Assembly: GCA_963576725.1 (NCBI GenBank)
Contig: OY755240.1
Coordinates: 64,506,412-64,570,411, forward strand
Direction: 5' to 3'
DNA: 64,000 bases
Source: Azorinus chamasolen
Taxonomy: Eukaryota > Mollusca > Bivalvia > Cardiida > Solecurtidae
Shown one piece after another: positions 54,468-63,712 of the stretch; position 1 is the first letter of the stretch; each line of letters opens with the position of its first letter. Position numbers and translations under genes: made by a program. The notes under the pieces are model-generated. The model saw nothing but the letters and a program-made list of their open reading frames with translations, was not told the origin of the DNA and made no database searches.

Positions 54468-54644
54468 CACCACGAATACATCTATAGAGAAGAATTTAAG
54501 TACTTGTGGCAGATGGCTGCTTAATGCAAGGTGAAAGTCATGCAGAAAGCTCCTCTAGGAGCTTTCTTCATGACTTTTAACCTATATTAAGCTATCACCT
54601 GTCTTTCAGACAGGCATTAATACTAACTTGGACGTCCGGTTTAG
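54468..54644. mobile_element. TA-D MITE cut by TTAA-P
   Basis: Hairpin 'gaaagtcatgcagaaagctc' with CTCCTCTAGGAG centre. The right end is replaced by P after 'acttggacgtccggttta'. Confidence 0.65.
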
Positions 54645-54865
54645 CTCTTTTGGCGCCAAATTCAAAAGTGTCGTCTGCAATAATAATTTCATATTAAATA
54701 TAATTCTAAACTAAAATAATAAAGAAATATTATTAAAACACTTGTTATAAAATTATACAGAAAACAGTGAAGTCCCAGGTCAGATGCCGCCTTTTCAAGG
54801 CTGCATCTGGCCTGGGGCTGCACTGTTTTCAATGGTACCAACAGGCGACATTGGCGCCGAAAAAT
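54645..54865. mobile_element. TTAA-P-like MITE
   Basis: 'ctcttttggcgccaaattca' ... 'cattggcgccgaaaaa', hairpin 'gatgccgccttttcaaggct'. The TTAA flanks are not clean. Confidence 0.6.
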
Positions 54866-54881
54866 ATTTCACTTTACATTA

Positions 54882-55096
54882 AAACTCCTCTGATGTGACC
54901 ACCAAAAAGAGGTCTAATTCTGGATCGCTGAAACAGGTGGTTGCTCAATGCAGGAAGAACATTACTGCAGGATGAAAGTAATGCAGAAAGTTCCTATAGC
55001 TTCTGCATTACTTTCGTACTGCATTAGGCAACCATTTGCTTATAACGACACCCATGTTTGTTCATTAAGTGGTCTCTTGTGAGGGTTTCTACTTGT
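54882..55096. mobile_element. TA-B MITE
   Basis: 'attaaaactcctctgatgtg', 'aggatgaaagtaatgcagaa', 'ttctgcattactttcgtact', 'tgagggtttctact'. The centre is partly deleted. Confidence 0.75.
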
Positions 55097-55139
55097 AAAA
55101 ACAAGAAAGAACCAACGTCCTGTTGGATACATACCGCTT

Positions 55140-55324
55140 AACCATTTACTGGAAAAAAATGACACTATTAATTCTAATCAGCCGAATTTCTATAATGGCA
55201 TTTAACCACATAGTTTTAGCCATGGCAGAAATTGTAGAATCTGCTCTTTATTATTCAATTAGCAAGCAGAGCAGAGCCAACCCCATTTCCTATGTATATA
55301 TATGTAGAAGGGAAATAAAACATC
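55140..55324 (+). mobile_element. TTAA-G MITE, degenerate
   Basis: 'ccatttactggaaaaaaatg', 'agccatggcagaaattgtag', 'tagcaagcagagcagagcca'. Abuts the F element at CTAA. Confidence 0.55.
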
Positions 55325-55327
55325 TAA

Positions 55328-55557
55328 CCCTTCCCTGATATAAACATGTATTCACGCATTTGCAAACAGATGCCGTCTGATCAGGGTCTGCTCTGTTTAC
55401 TATTGGAATGTGATAGAGCTGTTTATTTAATTTCTAAAATGGCTACAGTATTCCACCTTTCGTGTTTCATTATAACCATTTTGTCCATGAATATTCAGTA
55501 TATATATATATATATATATGTATAGAAATTTGTAATAAACACTAAACAAGGAAAGGG
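55328..55557 (+). mobile_element. TTAA-F MITE with (TA)n expansion and collapsed hairpin
   Basis: 'ccttccctgatataaacatg'; the hairpin is reduced to 'gcaaacagatgccgtctgat'. A (TA)10-like run at 55500-55519 sits in the flank. TTAA at 55558-55561. Confidence 0.75.
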
Positions 55558-55561
55558 TTAA

Positions 55562-55662
55562 ATAGAACGGAGCCTGGTCTAATGGCTCATACAGAAGCTG
55601 TCTGATCTTGGTGCACTCTGTTTGCAAAGCTGTAAAATGGGGGGCTGTATGACATAAAGGGT
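55562..55662 (+). mobile_element. TTAA-G fragment
   Basis: 'ggctcatacagaagctgtct' and 'ctgtttgcaaagctgtaaaa' before 'cataaagggttat'. Confidence 0.5.
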
Positions 55663-55773
55663 TATTGTTTTAAAACAAAAATGATACACATTCCCAGACA
55701 GAAGTTACACCCCTAGGACAAGCAGTAAGGAATATGAAAGGTGTAAAGCTCTCGTGCTGTTTTTAATGATGTA

Positions 55774-55977
55774 CAGTAAAACCTCTCTATAACAGCCACT
55801 AAATTACATCAAGTATTTCATAATAAAGGCAGATGGCTGCTTAAAGCAAGGTGAAGGTAAAACAGAACGCTCCTATAGGAGCGTTCTGTTTTACTTTCAC
55901 CTTGCTTTAAGCAGTCACATGCACTAAATACCAACTAATTAACACAATTCAGTGACCGTTATAGAGAGGTTTTACTG
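55774..55977. mobile_element. TA-A MITE
   Basis: Left TA, right CA (mutated). Perfect core 'aacagaacgctcctatagga'. Confidence 0.88.
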
Positions 55978-55979
55978 CA

Positions 55980-56200
55980 CTCCATAGATACGCCTTTAAC
56001 ACCTTTGAAAACAGAGTAGATCCAGATTAGACGGCTCCTCAGTTTGCTTATATGAAATGATATAGATCTGATTCTACAGTTTCTGTCGTTGCCAAAATAT
56101 CTGTGTTAGTATGTCATTTTATAAAAGAAAAATCAAGTAATTTTAATAATCATGATGCGTAACTATTTCATGCATGGCTAGTCATGAAGTAAAGAGTCAC
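55980..56200 (-). mobile_element. TTAA-G MITE, left end missing
   Basis: 'ctccatagatacgcctttaa', collapsed hairpin, 'taataatcatgatgcgtaac', 'agtcatgaagtaaagag'. Confidence 0.6.
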
Positions 56201-56209
56201 TTTATGATA

Positions 56210-56612
56210 CAGTAGAACTAGTCCTAAGTGCTAATTCATTTATTGAACATAGGTCTCTTAACCTTTAGCCTGCTGAGCAAATTATTTTTACAGAATTTTT
56301 GATCTACTACATTTTCAAAATTCAAGCCACAATCAATTTGTCTACCAAAATACAATCAGGGTGTCAAACAGTTTGGATCCTGATGAGACGCCGAGTTACT
56401 CGGCGTCTCATCTGGGTCCAAACTGTTTGCATATGTATTCACTCATCCGCCTATAGCAGGCTAAAGGTTAAAAAGCATGTGATTGCTTAATACAGAGCAA
56501 AAGTAATGCATCAAGCTCCTATAGGAACTTTCTGCATTACGTTTGACCTACATTAAGCTACCACCTACCTTACATACCTCTTTTTGATGACCGCTTAAGA
56601 CATGTTCTACTT
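56210..56612. mobile_element. TA-B2 MITE interrupted by TTAA-H3
   Basis: 'cagtagaactagtcctaagt', 'catttattgaacataggtct', then H3, then 'tgattgcttaatacagagca', core 'atcaagctcctataggaact', 'gaccgcttaagacatgttct'. Confidence 0.75.
56262..56467 (+). mobile_element. TTAA-H3 MITE nested in TA-B2
   Basis: TTAA at 56258-56261 and 56468-56471; 206 bp. Ends 'cctttagcctgctgagcaaa' and 'cctatagcaggctaaagg'. Confidence 0.9.
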
Positions 56613-56885
56613 TACAATTGACATATCACGGTCACAATCCAAATTTTTCTGTTGGGAGTTTCCATTGATAAAATGAGTTGCCCAATTAGAATATTGAATT
56701 TACATATTGATAATTTTTTGTTGAAGTACATAAAAATATTAACCTCCGCCTATCTCAAATTTCAATCGAAGTCTGAAATTACCAGTATATCGTGTCTATG
56801 GTAACCTGACTCACGATTGCAATAGCTCGGATCTTGGTGTGACGAGAACTTTATCAGTTGTTTCATCCTGATCAAAGTTGTTTAA

Positions 56886-57091
56886 CCTTTAGTCTGCTGA
56901 GCACATTATTTTGAAGAAATTTTCACCTACTACATTTTTAAAAATTCAGATTACAATCAATGTGTTTACCAGGATGCAAACAGGGTGTCAAACAGTTTGG
57001 ATCCTGATGAAACGTCGAGTTACTCGGCGTCTCATCTGGATCCAAACTGTTTGCATAGGTATTCACTCATCCGCCCATAGCAGGCTTAAAG
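56886..57091 (+). mobile_element. TTAA-H3 MITE
   Basis: TTAA at 56882-56885, worn CTAA at the right. Core 'ggatcctgatgaaacgtcga'. Confidence 0.82.
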
Positions 57092-57095
57092 CTAA

Positions 57096-57304
57096 CCCTT
57101 TGAATGCGGATCACGCATGCACAGGCATTTCCAAACAGTGTAGACCCAGATCAAAGGGCCCCCGGGGGAGCCCTCTGATCAGGATCTACACTGCTTGTCA
57201 TTCCAAAATTCTTCTAGCAAGTTTAAGCCCTTTCATACTGAGTGGACTCTGTAGTTAAACACTAATGGACTATTCCACTTTGAAAATTTAGCTTTGAAAG
57301 GGTT
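57096..57304 (+). mobile_element. TTAA-K MITE
   Basis: 'ccctttgaatgcggatcacg', core 'gtagacccagatcaaagggc' 'ccccgggggagccct', right 'agctttgaaaggg', then TTAA 57305-57308. Confidence 0.8.
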
Positions 57305-57308
57305 TTAA

Positions 57309-57522
57309 CCCTTCTCTTGCTGAATTTTAAAATACAATTATAATTACATATATCTTCACTGTGTACAAGTATTTCGCTGTGCAATGACTGCTGTGGAGTG
57401 CACTGGTTGCACAGCCAACTTGTAAATAGTGCAGACCCTGATGAGACAGCTCCTGCAGGAGCTCTCATCTGGGTCTTCACTATTTACAGGTAGGTATATT
57501 GACGTGAATAGGAAGCGAAGGG
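57309..57522 (-). mobile_element. TTAA-I MITE
   Basis: Left TTAA shared with K, right TTAA at 57523-57526. Core 'cagctcctgcaggagctctc'. Confidence 0.82.
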
Positions 57523-57620
57523 TTAATTCGGCCAGTAATTTAAACATCTGAATAAATTGGAAAATGTTAAAAAGCTTGAGTAAACGAATATATACAAACA
57601 CATACACAAGTTTTCGTCTG

Positions 57621-58415
57621 TTCAACTCATTCTGTCGTCTGCAAAATTTGTCGCCTGCTACAATTCTCATTTTTTCTTCAAACACACAGTCGTCCAGTCA
57701 TGGGATTTTCTTTTGATCGAAAATATTTGCATAGATCGATCATCAGAAATTCACATCTAGCGCTAGCGTGTACAAATGAGTCCCATTTTGTCGTCTGTAT
57801 AATGTGTTGTCTGCTTCAATTTATGTTAGATCTATAAATTCTATATGTTATGTTTCATAAACATAATTACAACATCAAACAGTTTGGCTCCTGGTGGGCT
57901 ATTTGCGATTGTCAGCGAAAGAAGTTAATTTCACCTTATTGGAGGATGGTTTACAATTTATCTCGAGAAGTTTTGAATGGGGACGGAAAAAAGAGAATCG
58001 CCGTCTGTCGTCTTGGCTATACGCATGTGCGAGGTTTTGTTATATAAAAAAATACGCAGCCATACAGGTCTATCACTAACCAATACGGAGTTTGAATATT
58101 AAAGTATTTTTAGAAAACGTGGTTGAATTTGAAAAAAAAATCATTTGAATTGAGAATGCCGATATGTTAATTCAAATAAGCACACTCATTTAATTAGCAG
58201 GCGCTCTCTGAACAAAATGATGGAGCTGAACAGATTATTTAGGTATATGCCGTTCCTCGCCCCTTTAAGAACTTCTTAAATGAAATTATCATGCGAGTGA
58301 AAAGAAAACATGTACTATTTATCCATTAATATTTGCTTCCTGACTTGAATCTTTTAAAATACGCAATTTCCCAGCGGTGGTATAAGTTATATAACTGATA
58401 GATTAGCGTTATTTA
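57621..58415. other. No gene; one H-like word
   Basis: 'ttctgtcgtctgcaaaattt' at 57630 resembles the H left flank. Otherwise nothing supported. Confidence 0.35.
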
Positions 58416-58420
58416 TCGGT

Positions 58421-58516
58421 GCAGACTCAGTAGCCTAATGGGCTAGCGTGCTGCCCGTTGTGTAGCAAACTTGCTTTTGTATGTTCCGGCGCGGGTTAGA
58501 ATCCTACTGTAACCAT
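58421..58516 (+). mobile_element. tRNA-like SINE or tRNA pseudogene
   Basis: 'tagcctaatggg' at 58431-58442 fits box A exactly. 'ggttagaatcc' at 58494-58504 fits box B with one change. 'aacca' and then a run of T follow, as for Pol III termination. The middle is too long and poorly pairing for a normal tRNA. Confidence 0.6.
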
Positions 58517-58679
58517 TTTTTTCTCTTTTTTTCTCTTATTTATATAATTGTTGGTTAATTTTCTATTATTCCGTAAATATATGCATACTTACAGAAAATT
58601 AAAATAGTTCTATGGTTATAGAATCATTATGTCTTAGAAACGGCTACTAACCCAGAGACATGTATGTATATGTATCTGA

Positions 58680-58985
58680 CTAACCTAATGCACATTCTAC
58701 TACTGGAAGTAATCTGGTTAACTTGAAGGTGCATGCAGATTTTATCTAAACCAATGTTTGGACAGGCTTTTCCATGTGACTTAGATCTTCATGAGGAAGC
58801 AGGATGAATAAAATGTATTGTTGTTTATATGTGATTTGTCCATATGTGCTTAAGTTTATTTATGAAAGATGTGCTTTAATTCCGTGTCAATTATGTTCAA
58901 TCATAAATATTTTAATCTGTAATTATTTGTTACCCGAGAGGGCCCATGGTTGGTAAATAAAAACTATTCTTTATTCTATTCTATG
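58680..58985 (+). repeat. Retroposon 3' end with (ATTCT)n tail
   Basis: 'ggcttttccatgtgacttag' leads to 'gggcccatggttggtaaata' and '(attct)n'. Such tails are usual for CR1/L2 LINEs and the SINEs they move; it may belong to the SINE head at 58421. Confidence 0.5.
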
Positions 58986-59298
58986 CTAATAAACATATTC
59001 TAATAAACCTAAGTTTATCCGTATATGTCACAAGAGAAGATGACTGGATAAATTCAAATACACAGAATACCCCCCCCCCCCCCATTTACGATCCGGTGCC
59101 AAACAATTGTCAAACGGCGCCGGTATATAGCAACTGTTTGATAAGAAACTGCCGCAGACCTCTCTCTTGCTTCTTTTTAAAGGAAGCCAACTGGTATTAC
59201 ATGCTATGTCTAGACGTTACAAACTGAAGTTCAATGAACTTAAACCATTGAATGCGGGAAAACAGTTGGCTGCCATTAGCAAACATTCCTCACCAATA

Positions 59299-59397
59299 AA
59301 CAGGTGATTGCCTACTTCAGGGCGGAAATAATGCAGAAAGCTCCTGCAGGAGCTTTCTGCATAACTTTCGTCCTGCATTAAGCTACCACCTGTCTTA
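59299..59397. mobile_element. TA-B-like hairpin
   Basis: 'caggtgattgcctacttcag' 'gcagaaag' CTCCTGCAGGAG 'ctttctgcataactttcgtc'. Outer inverted repeats are gone. Confidence 0.65.
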
Positions 59398-59477
59398 AAA
59401 ATACTGAATTCGACCTCGTTTTGGTGTCTACAAGAAGCTGTTACTTGAAATTGACATTTTCAAACAGCAGTTGTGAA

Positions 59478-59880
59478 ATAACGCTACATTGCCGTGAAAA
59501 TAATAATGTCAGCTCAAAGTTGGATTTTGTGCAAATTTGACTTCTTCCGATTCGATCAAGCTTTTGAGAAACTGTTGACAGAGTTTCAAACAGAGTGTAA
59601 ACTGTTGATATATCGAGTTGCTCGGCGTCTCATTCGAGTCAAAGCTATGGTAAAACCTCTCTATAACGACCACTAAATTACATCAAGTATTTTGTGTTAA
59701 AGGCAGGTGACTGCTTAAAGCAAGGTGAAAGTAAAACAGAACGCTCCTATAGGAGCGTTCTGTTTTACTTTCACCTTGCTTTAAGCAGCCACCTGCCCTA
59801 AATACCAACTAATTAACAAAATTTAGTGGCCGTTATAGAGAGGTTTTACCGTATTTGCAAATCATTTATTTGTGCGTGTG
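59478..59880 (+). mobile_element. TTAA-H2 MITE interrupted by TA-A
   Basis: 'aataataatgtcagctcaaa', 'ttccgattcgatcaagcttt', core 'gttgctcggcgtctcattcg', then TA-A, then 'tttgcaaatcattt'. Confidence 0.7.
59648..59851. mobile_element. TA-A MITE nested in TTAA-H2
   Basis: TA at 59646-59647 and 59852-59853. Perfect core. Left CAGT mutated to TGGT. Confidence 0.88.
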
Positions 59881-60149
59881 TGGCGTTATGAACAACTTAG
59901 TCTCTATACGTTTCTACATGTTTATTTCTTCATACCGTGATATCTTTCTAACATACATGACTGTGTCTATCCAACTCTCCTTTTCATTCTCTCATGTCTC
60001 TCTTCTCCTACAGTTATATACCCAATACCTTGTAATGTCTAGCCATATATGACAGCTGTAATATCTCATGTGTATTCTTGACATATTGATAAATATATAC
60101 ATGTACACTCTACATGTATCATGCAGTCAATAACCATTTAACCTTTAGC

Positions 60150-61302
60150 CCGTAACATAAGTGTTATGTTACACACCTCTCTTCCTACAAGCAGTACTTT
60201 TAATAGAAAAGTACTTGTACGTAACACCATATTGAACTAATCATGTAACACATAAATATTCTTGTTATTATTCTAACTTTAGTTTTTCTACACATAGTCT
60301 CTGCTATCACTTAATGTTCTTCTGAATGTACTTTTTAAAACAGTTCCCATGTCCTTAGTAGTAATTTTATAAGGTCAACACAATTAACCATTAAAATCTG
60401 TTTAGTCTTTCTTCTTGAACTTGCATGTCGTTATTACTCGTTGTATATTTGCGGCTGTTGATGTTCTTTAACACGTTTGGTATTCTGTACTTTGTCTTCT
60501 GAATATTGTCCAGGTGTAATAGCTTTGTAAACTCGATTACGTAATCGCTCATGTGTCTCCTCGACCTTTCTTCCTCTGATCAAATGTGTATTCCGTGATT
60601 TATGACCCCTGGTCATTGACATGGATATTCAAGTTCTCAATCTTTCAGGTAACTCAGGTATTCACACAGTTTATATAGGTATAATGTGTTTCTCCATTGA
60701 TCTGGCCTCCAGGTCTATTCGTCTGTCCCGTTTTTGGTGTTGCTAGTGGTGACTAAAAGTTTGTCTATGCATTTATTTGTCGTGCTTTTCTACAGTCGAT
60801 GTTTTTCTATATCTTGACTACGGTTGGTCTATGTTGATTTTCAGGCGATGTTTTTCGGCTTTGTCATTTCACCGGTAAACTCATAGAGATTTCGATCCGC
60901 TGTATGACATAAAACTAGATCAACACAGACTTTGTTATTAAGTTCTATACCAAATGTTTTAATACTTAAATGGAAATTATATTTCGTAATCTATATCAAA
61001 AGTGTATTTCTCAACATTGAAATTTGGCAACCATTGTAGTAATTATGTCATTTTAATTATTTTATTATTGCTTTTAATATTTTATTTTTCTGAGGTGAAA
61101 CTATATAGTTTGCAACTTGAACTCCTTAATCATACATCTTATTTATATATATTTTCTTCACTAAACGATTAATTCTACAGTTTGTAACTTGAACTCCTTA
61201 AGCATACATCTTCTTTATATATATTTTCTTCACTAAACTATTTATTATTAAAGGGTTTGTTTGTAATACATTTTTTTATATAGTTTTTTCAAATGTATTA
61301 CA
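60150..61302 (-). mobile_element. Candidate 3' LTR of the Ty3/gypsy element
   Basis: The minus-strand start TGTAATACATTTG at 61302 directly follows a polypurine tract. The far end is not certain; an inverted repeat 'taacataa..ttatgtta' near 60152-60170 next to a TTAA-H3-like stub ('ttaacctttagcc', 60136) is my best guess. A 65-base block is duplicated at 61094-61240. Confidence 0.4.
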
Positions 61303-61315
61303 ATTACCCCCCTAT
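61303..61315 (-). other. Polypurine tract
   Basis: Minus-strand 'ataggggggtaat' immediately before the LTR start, as needed for plus-strand priming. Confidence 0.55.
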
Positions 61316-61837
61316 GTTAACATTATCTTACTTATTAAGATAATTCTTGTCATCTTAAAGTGAACTGTCGGCGTCCACTACAAATTTTTCATATAACCCT
61401 TTACCATACAATGTTTGTAATAGCAATAACATCAAATATAGTTATTCATTAAAATCTATTTACAACACTTTACTCAAATAGCGCTTTATCTTATTTACAC
61501 GATCGCGATCAATTTCTCCCTCATCACTGACTAAACCGCGACACATCTGTCGGGTCTATCTTACGTTTATTACGTAACATTGTAAAGAGTACCTTTTTAA
61601 AGGTATACGCCTAGTTTATACTCTTTTACCAACAACAAAAATACTCTACTCTGTTTTTACAAACAATAAAGTACTATTCTCTGTACACGTTTCAATCATA
61701 AGACATTTTCGATACCCTCTTGTCTTATTTGAAAGTATTTGAGATCTAATTAAGGATCAATACGTTACTGCAGTTAAGTCTACCTGACTTAAGCTCTCAT
61801 TACTGAAATGAAGTCTACACTGTTTCCGTTCCTGCTT

Positions 61838-63712
61838 TTAATTTTCCATATCACTATAATTATTTGACAACCAGCTGCCGGATGCATTATTTGTATCGGA
61901 CAAGTTTGCACTTACTGCCTGACTAGAGCTATTTTCGTAAGCTACGGACATTTCTGTCTTTTGAATAGGATCTAACATATTCGAGTTTTCCTCGGGCCCT
62001 GAGGAGCTCGTCTGTGTTAGAGATCCACTTGAAATGTAATTATTTCCAGCTTTTCGTAAGCGTATGGCTAGATCTTTTAACGGAATATTATCTTCAGATG
62101 CCGAATTTGATCTGACAGTTTTATGTCTCTTGATTATTCGTTTCTTCATTTGCCGCCTACCCCTGTTTAATCCACTAGATACCCCCTCATTAGGCTCACT
62201 ATCTTCATCATAACTATTATCTTCATCACTAGAAGTTTCTTGTGGAGGCAATACATATCTACAAGCTCTGATTGGACGCTGACCTACTATTTTATTATCT
62301 GGTAAAGGCCAATCGACGACATTTGCTTTTCTAACTTGGTCTACATTGCATTTTATAACTCTGTTATCAAGTTGGTTCTTTATTAACAACGACCTGTCAC
62401 TCAATATTTCCATTATTCTCCAGTACGCCACCCATTTCGGTTGCAATTTACTCTTTTTATTAAAGTTTTTGTAGTAAACAGTATCATTCACTTCGAACTG
62501 TACCTCTTGTCTATTACTATTTATTCGCTGATTTCGCTTTTTACGAGCGGCTTTTAGATTTTGATATACTTGACGGTAAATTTCATTGTTTCTAAACATT
62601 AAATGTTTGCTGAAGTCGTCCCCATAATAAGGAAGCTTAGTTCCAAGAAGATTATCAATAGGCAGTATAACATCACGGCCAAAAACCATGAAAAACGGAC
62701 TGTGCTTTGCACTTTCAGTAACATTAAATCTAAGACCTGCAACCGCCTGGTTCAAGATTAAGTCCCAATCTGTGATATTGTTCTGGATTAGTTTAATCAG
62801 AATGGAATTGAGCGTCGCATGACTGCGTTCGCATCTGCCATTTGCCTGAGGGTGGTAACTGCTGGTAGTCACATGCTGGACTCCTAATTCTGACATTGTT
62901 GCTCTAAACATTATTGAGGTAAAATTAGAACCATTATCTGTTATTATTCTTAATACCGCGCCGTATCGGAAGAAAATATTTTCAAAGAAAGTATGTAACA
63001 CCGATTCAGTTGAAATGTCTGACAGAGGGATCACCTCGACCCAATTAGTTAGTTCACAAACATAACTAATTATATACTTATTACCGCTAGGTGTTAGTGC
63101 AAATGGTCCTTGTATATCTACGCTGATTATACTCATCGGATATTTTGGAATTTCTGGCTCTTTCAGAGGTGCTCGAATAGCTCTGAGATTAACTGTCTGA
63201 CAAGGCACACATTGTTGAACATATTCATATAGATTCTTATACATATTAGGCCAATAATAGAACCGCTTGATTGTAGCATACGACCGACTAATTCCTGCAT
63301 GTGACAGTTCATGATAGCCTTGCATTACGGCTTCCCTAAGATGACTAGGTACATATACGCGTAATAGTGGATCCTCATCTGCATTTGAAATAAAATAAAG
63401 TACGTTGTCTTTGATTAGAAATTTTCGACTTTCCTTATCTGAAATTTCATTATGTTTTAATTTGGTTATAAATCTTTTCAACTCTGCATCTTTAATTTGT
63501 TCCAAGCTCATGTCTAGTGTCTTGATGCTATTTGGCTGGTCTAATTCGGGATAGCTTAACTGGTTTTTTGAATCGGCCATTTCTTTGGGGTCAAAACATG
63601 TATTGTTTATCGCCCCTATTAATTTGTGGTCTACGCCGTTGTCGTCATGACCACTGTCCTGACAACTGTCATCGCTGACTGAATTTGTACCCTTAATATT
63701 CCTTGAAAGCAT
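61838..63712 (-). CDS. Ty3/gypsy Pol, connection end and integrase
   Basis: A 624-codon open frame; the Met shown is internal to the polyprotein. H134, H138, C168 and C171 form the HHCC zinc-binding domain. The catalytic core has D199 ('SVDIQGPF'), D259 ('ITDNGSNF') and E295 ('HPQANGRCERSH'), the D,D-35-E spacing of integrases. 'VNDTVYYKNFNKK' starts the C-terminal DNA-binding region. A long acidic and Ser-rich tail ('SSDEDNSYDEDSEPNEGVSS') follows, with a basic patch ('RGRRQMKKRIIKRHK'). No break is seen in this part. Confidence 0.9.
   Translation of the reverse strand: MLSRNIKGTNSVSDDSCQDSGHDDNGVDHKLIGAINNTCFDPKEMADSKNQLSYPELDQPNSIKTLDMSLEQIKDAELKRFITKLKHNEISDKESRKFLIKDNVLYFISNADEDPLLRVYVPSHLREAVMQGYHELSHAGISRSYATIKRFYYWPNMYKNLYEYVQQCVPCQTVNLRAIRAPLKEPEIPKYPMSIISVDIQGPFALTPSGNKYIISYVCELTNWVEVIPLSDISTESVLHTFFENIFFRYGAVLRIITDNGSNFTSIMFRATMSELGVQHVTTSSYHPQANGRCERSHATLNSILIKLIQNNITDWDLILNQAVAGLRFNVTESAKHSPFFMVFGRDVILPIDNLLGTKLPYYGDDFSKHLMFRNNEIYRQVYQNLKAARKKRNQRINSNRQEVQFEVNDTVYYKNFNKKSKLQPKWVAYWRIMEILSDRSLLIKNQLDNRVIKCNVDQVRKANVVDWPLPDNKIVGQRPIRACRYVLPPQETSSDEDNSYDEDSEPNEGVSSGLNRGRRQMKKRIIKRHKTVRSNSASEDNIPLKDLAIRLRKAGNNYISSGSLTQTSSSGPEENSNMLDPIQKTEMSVAYENSSSQAVSANLSDTNNASGSWLSNNYSDMEN

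Larger units (their letters stand above)
56624..57620 (+). repeat. Dispersed repeat U, copy 2, split by a train of three MITEs
   Basis: U blocks run to about 56881, then resume at 57527 ('tcggccagtaatttaaacat', 'gcttgagtaaacgaatatat'). The gap is filled by H3, K and I elements joined at TTAA. Confidence 0.55.

Noticed and set aside
58421..58516. Functional tRNA gene
   Set aside because: Boxes A and B are good, but the anticodon region is too long and does not pair; SINE head or pseudogene fits better.
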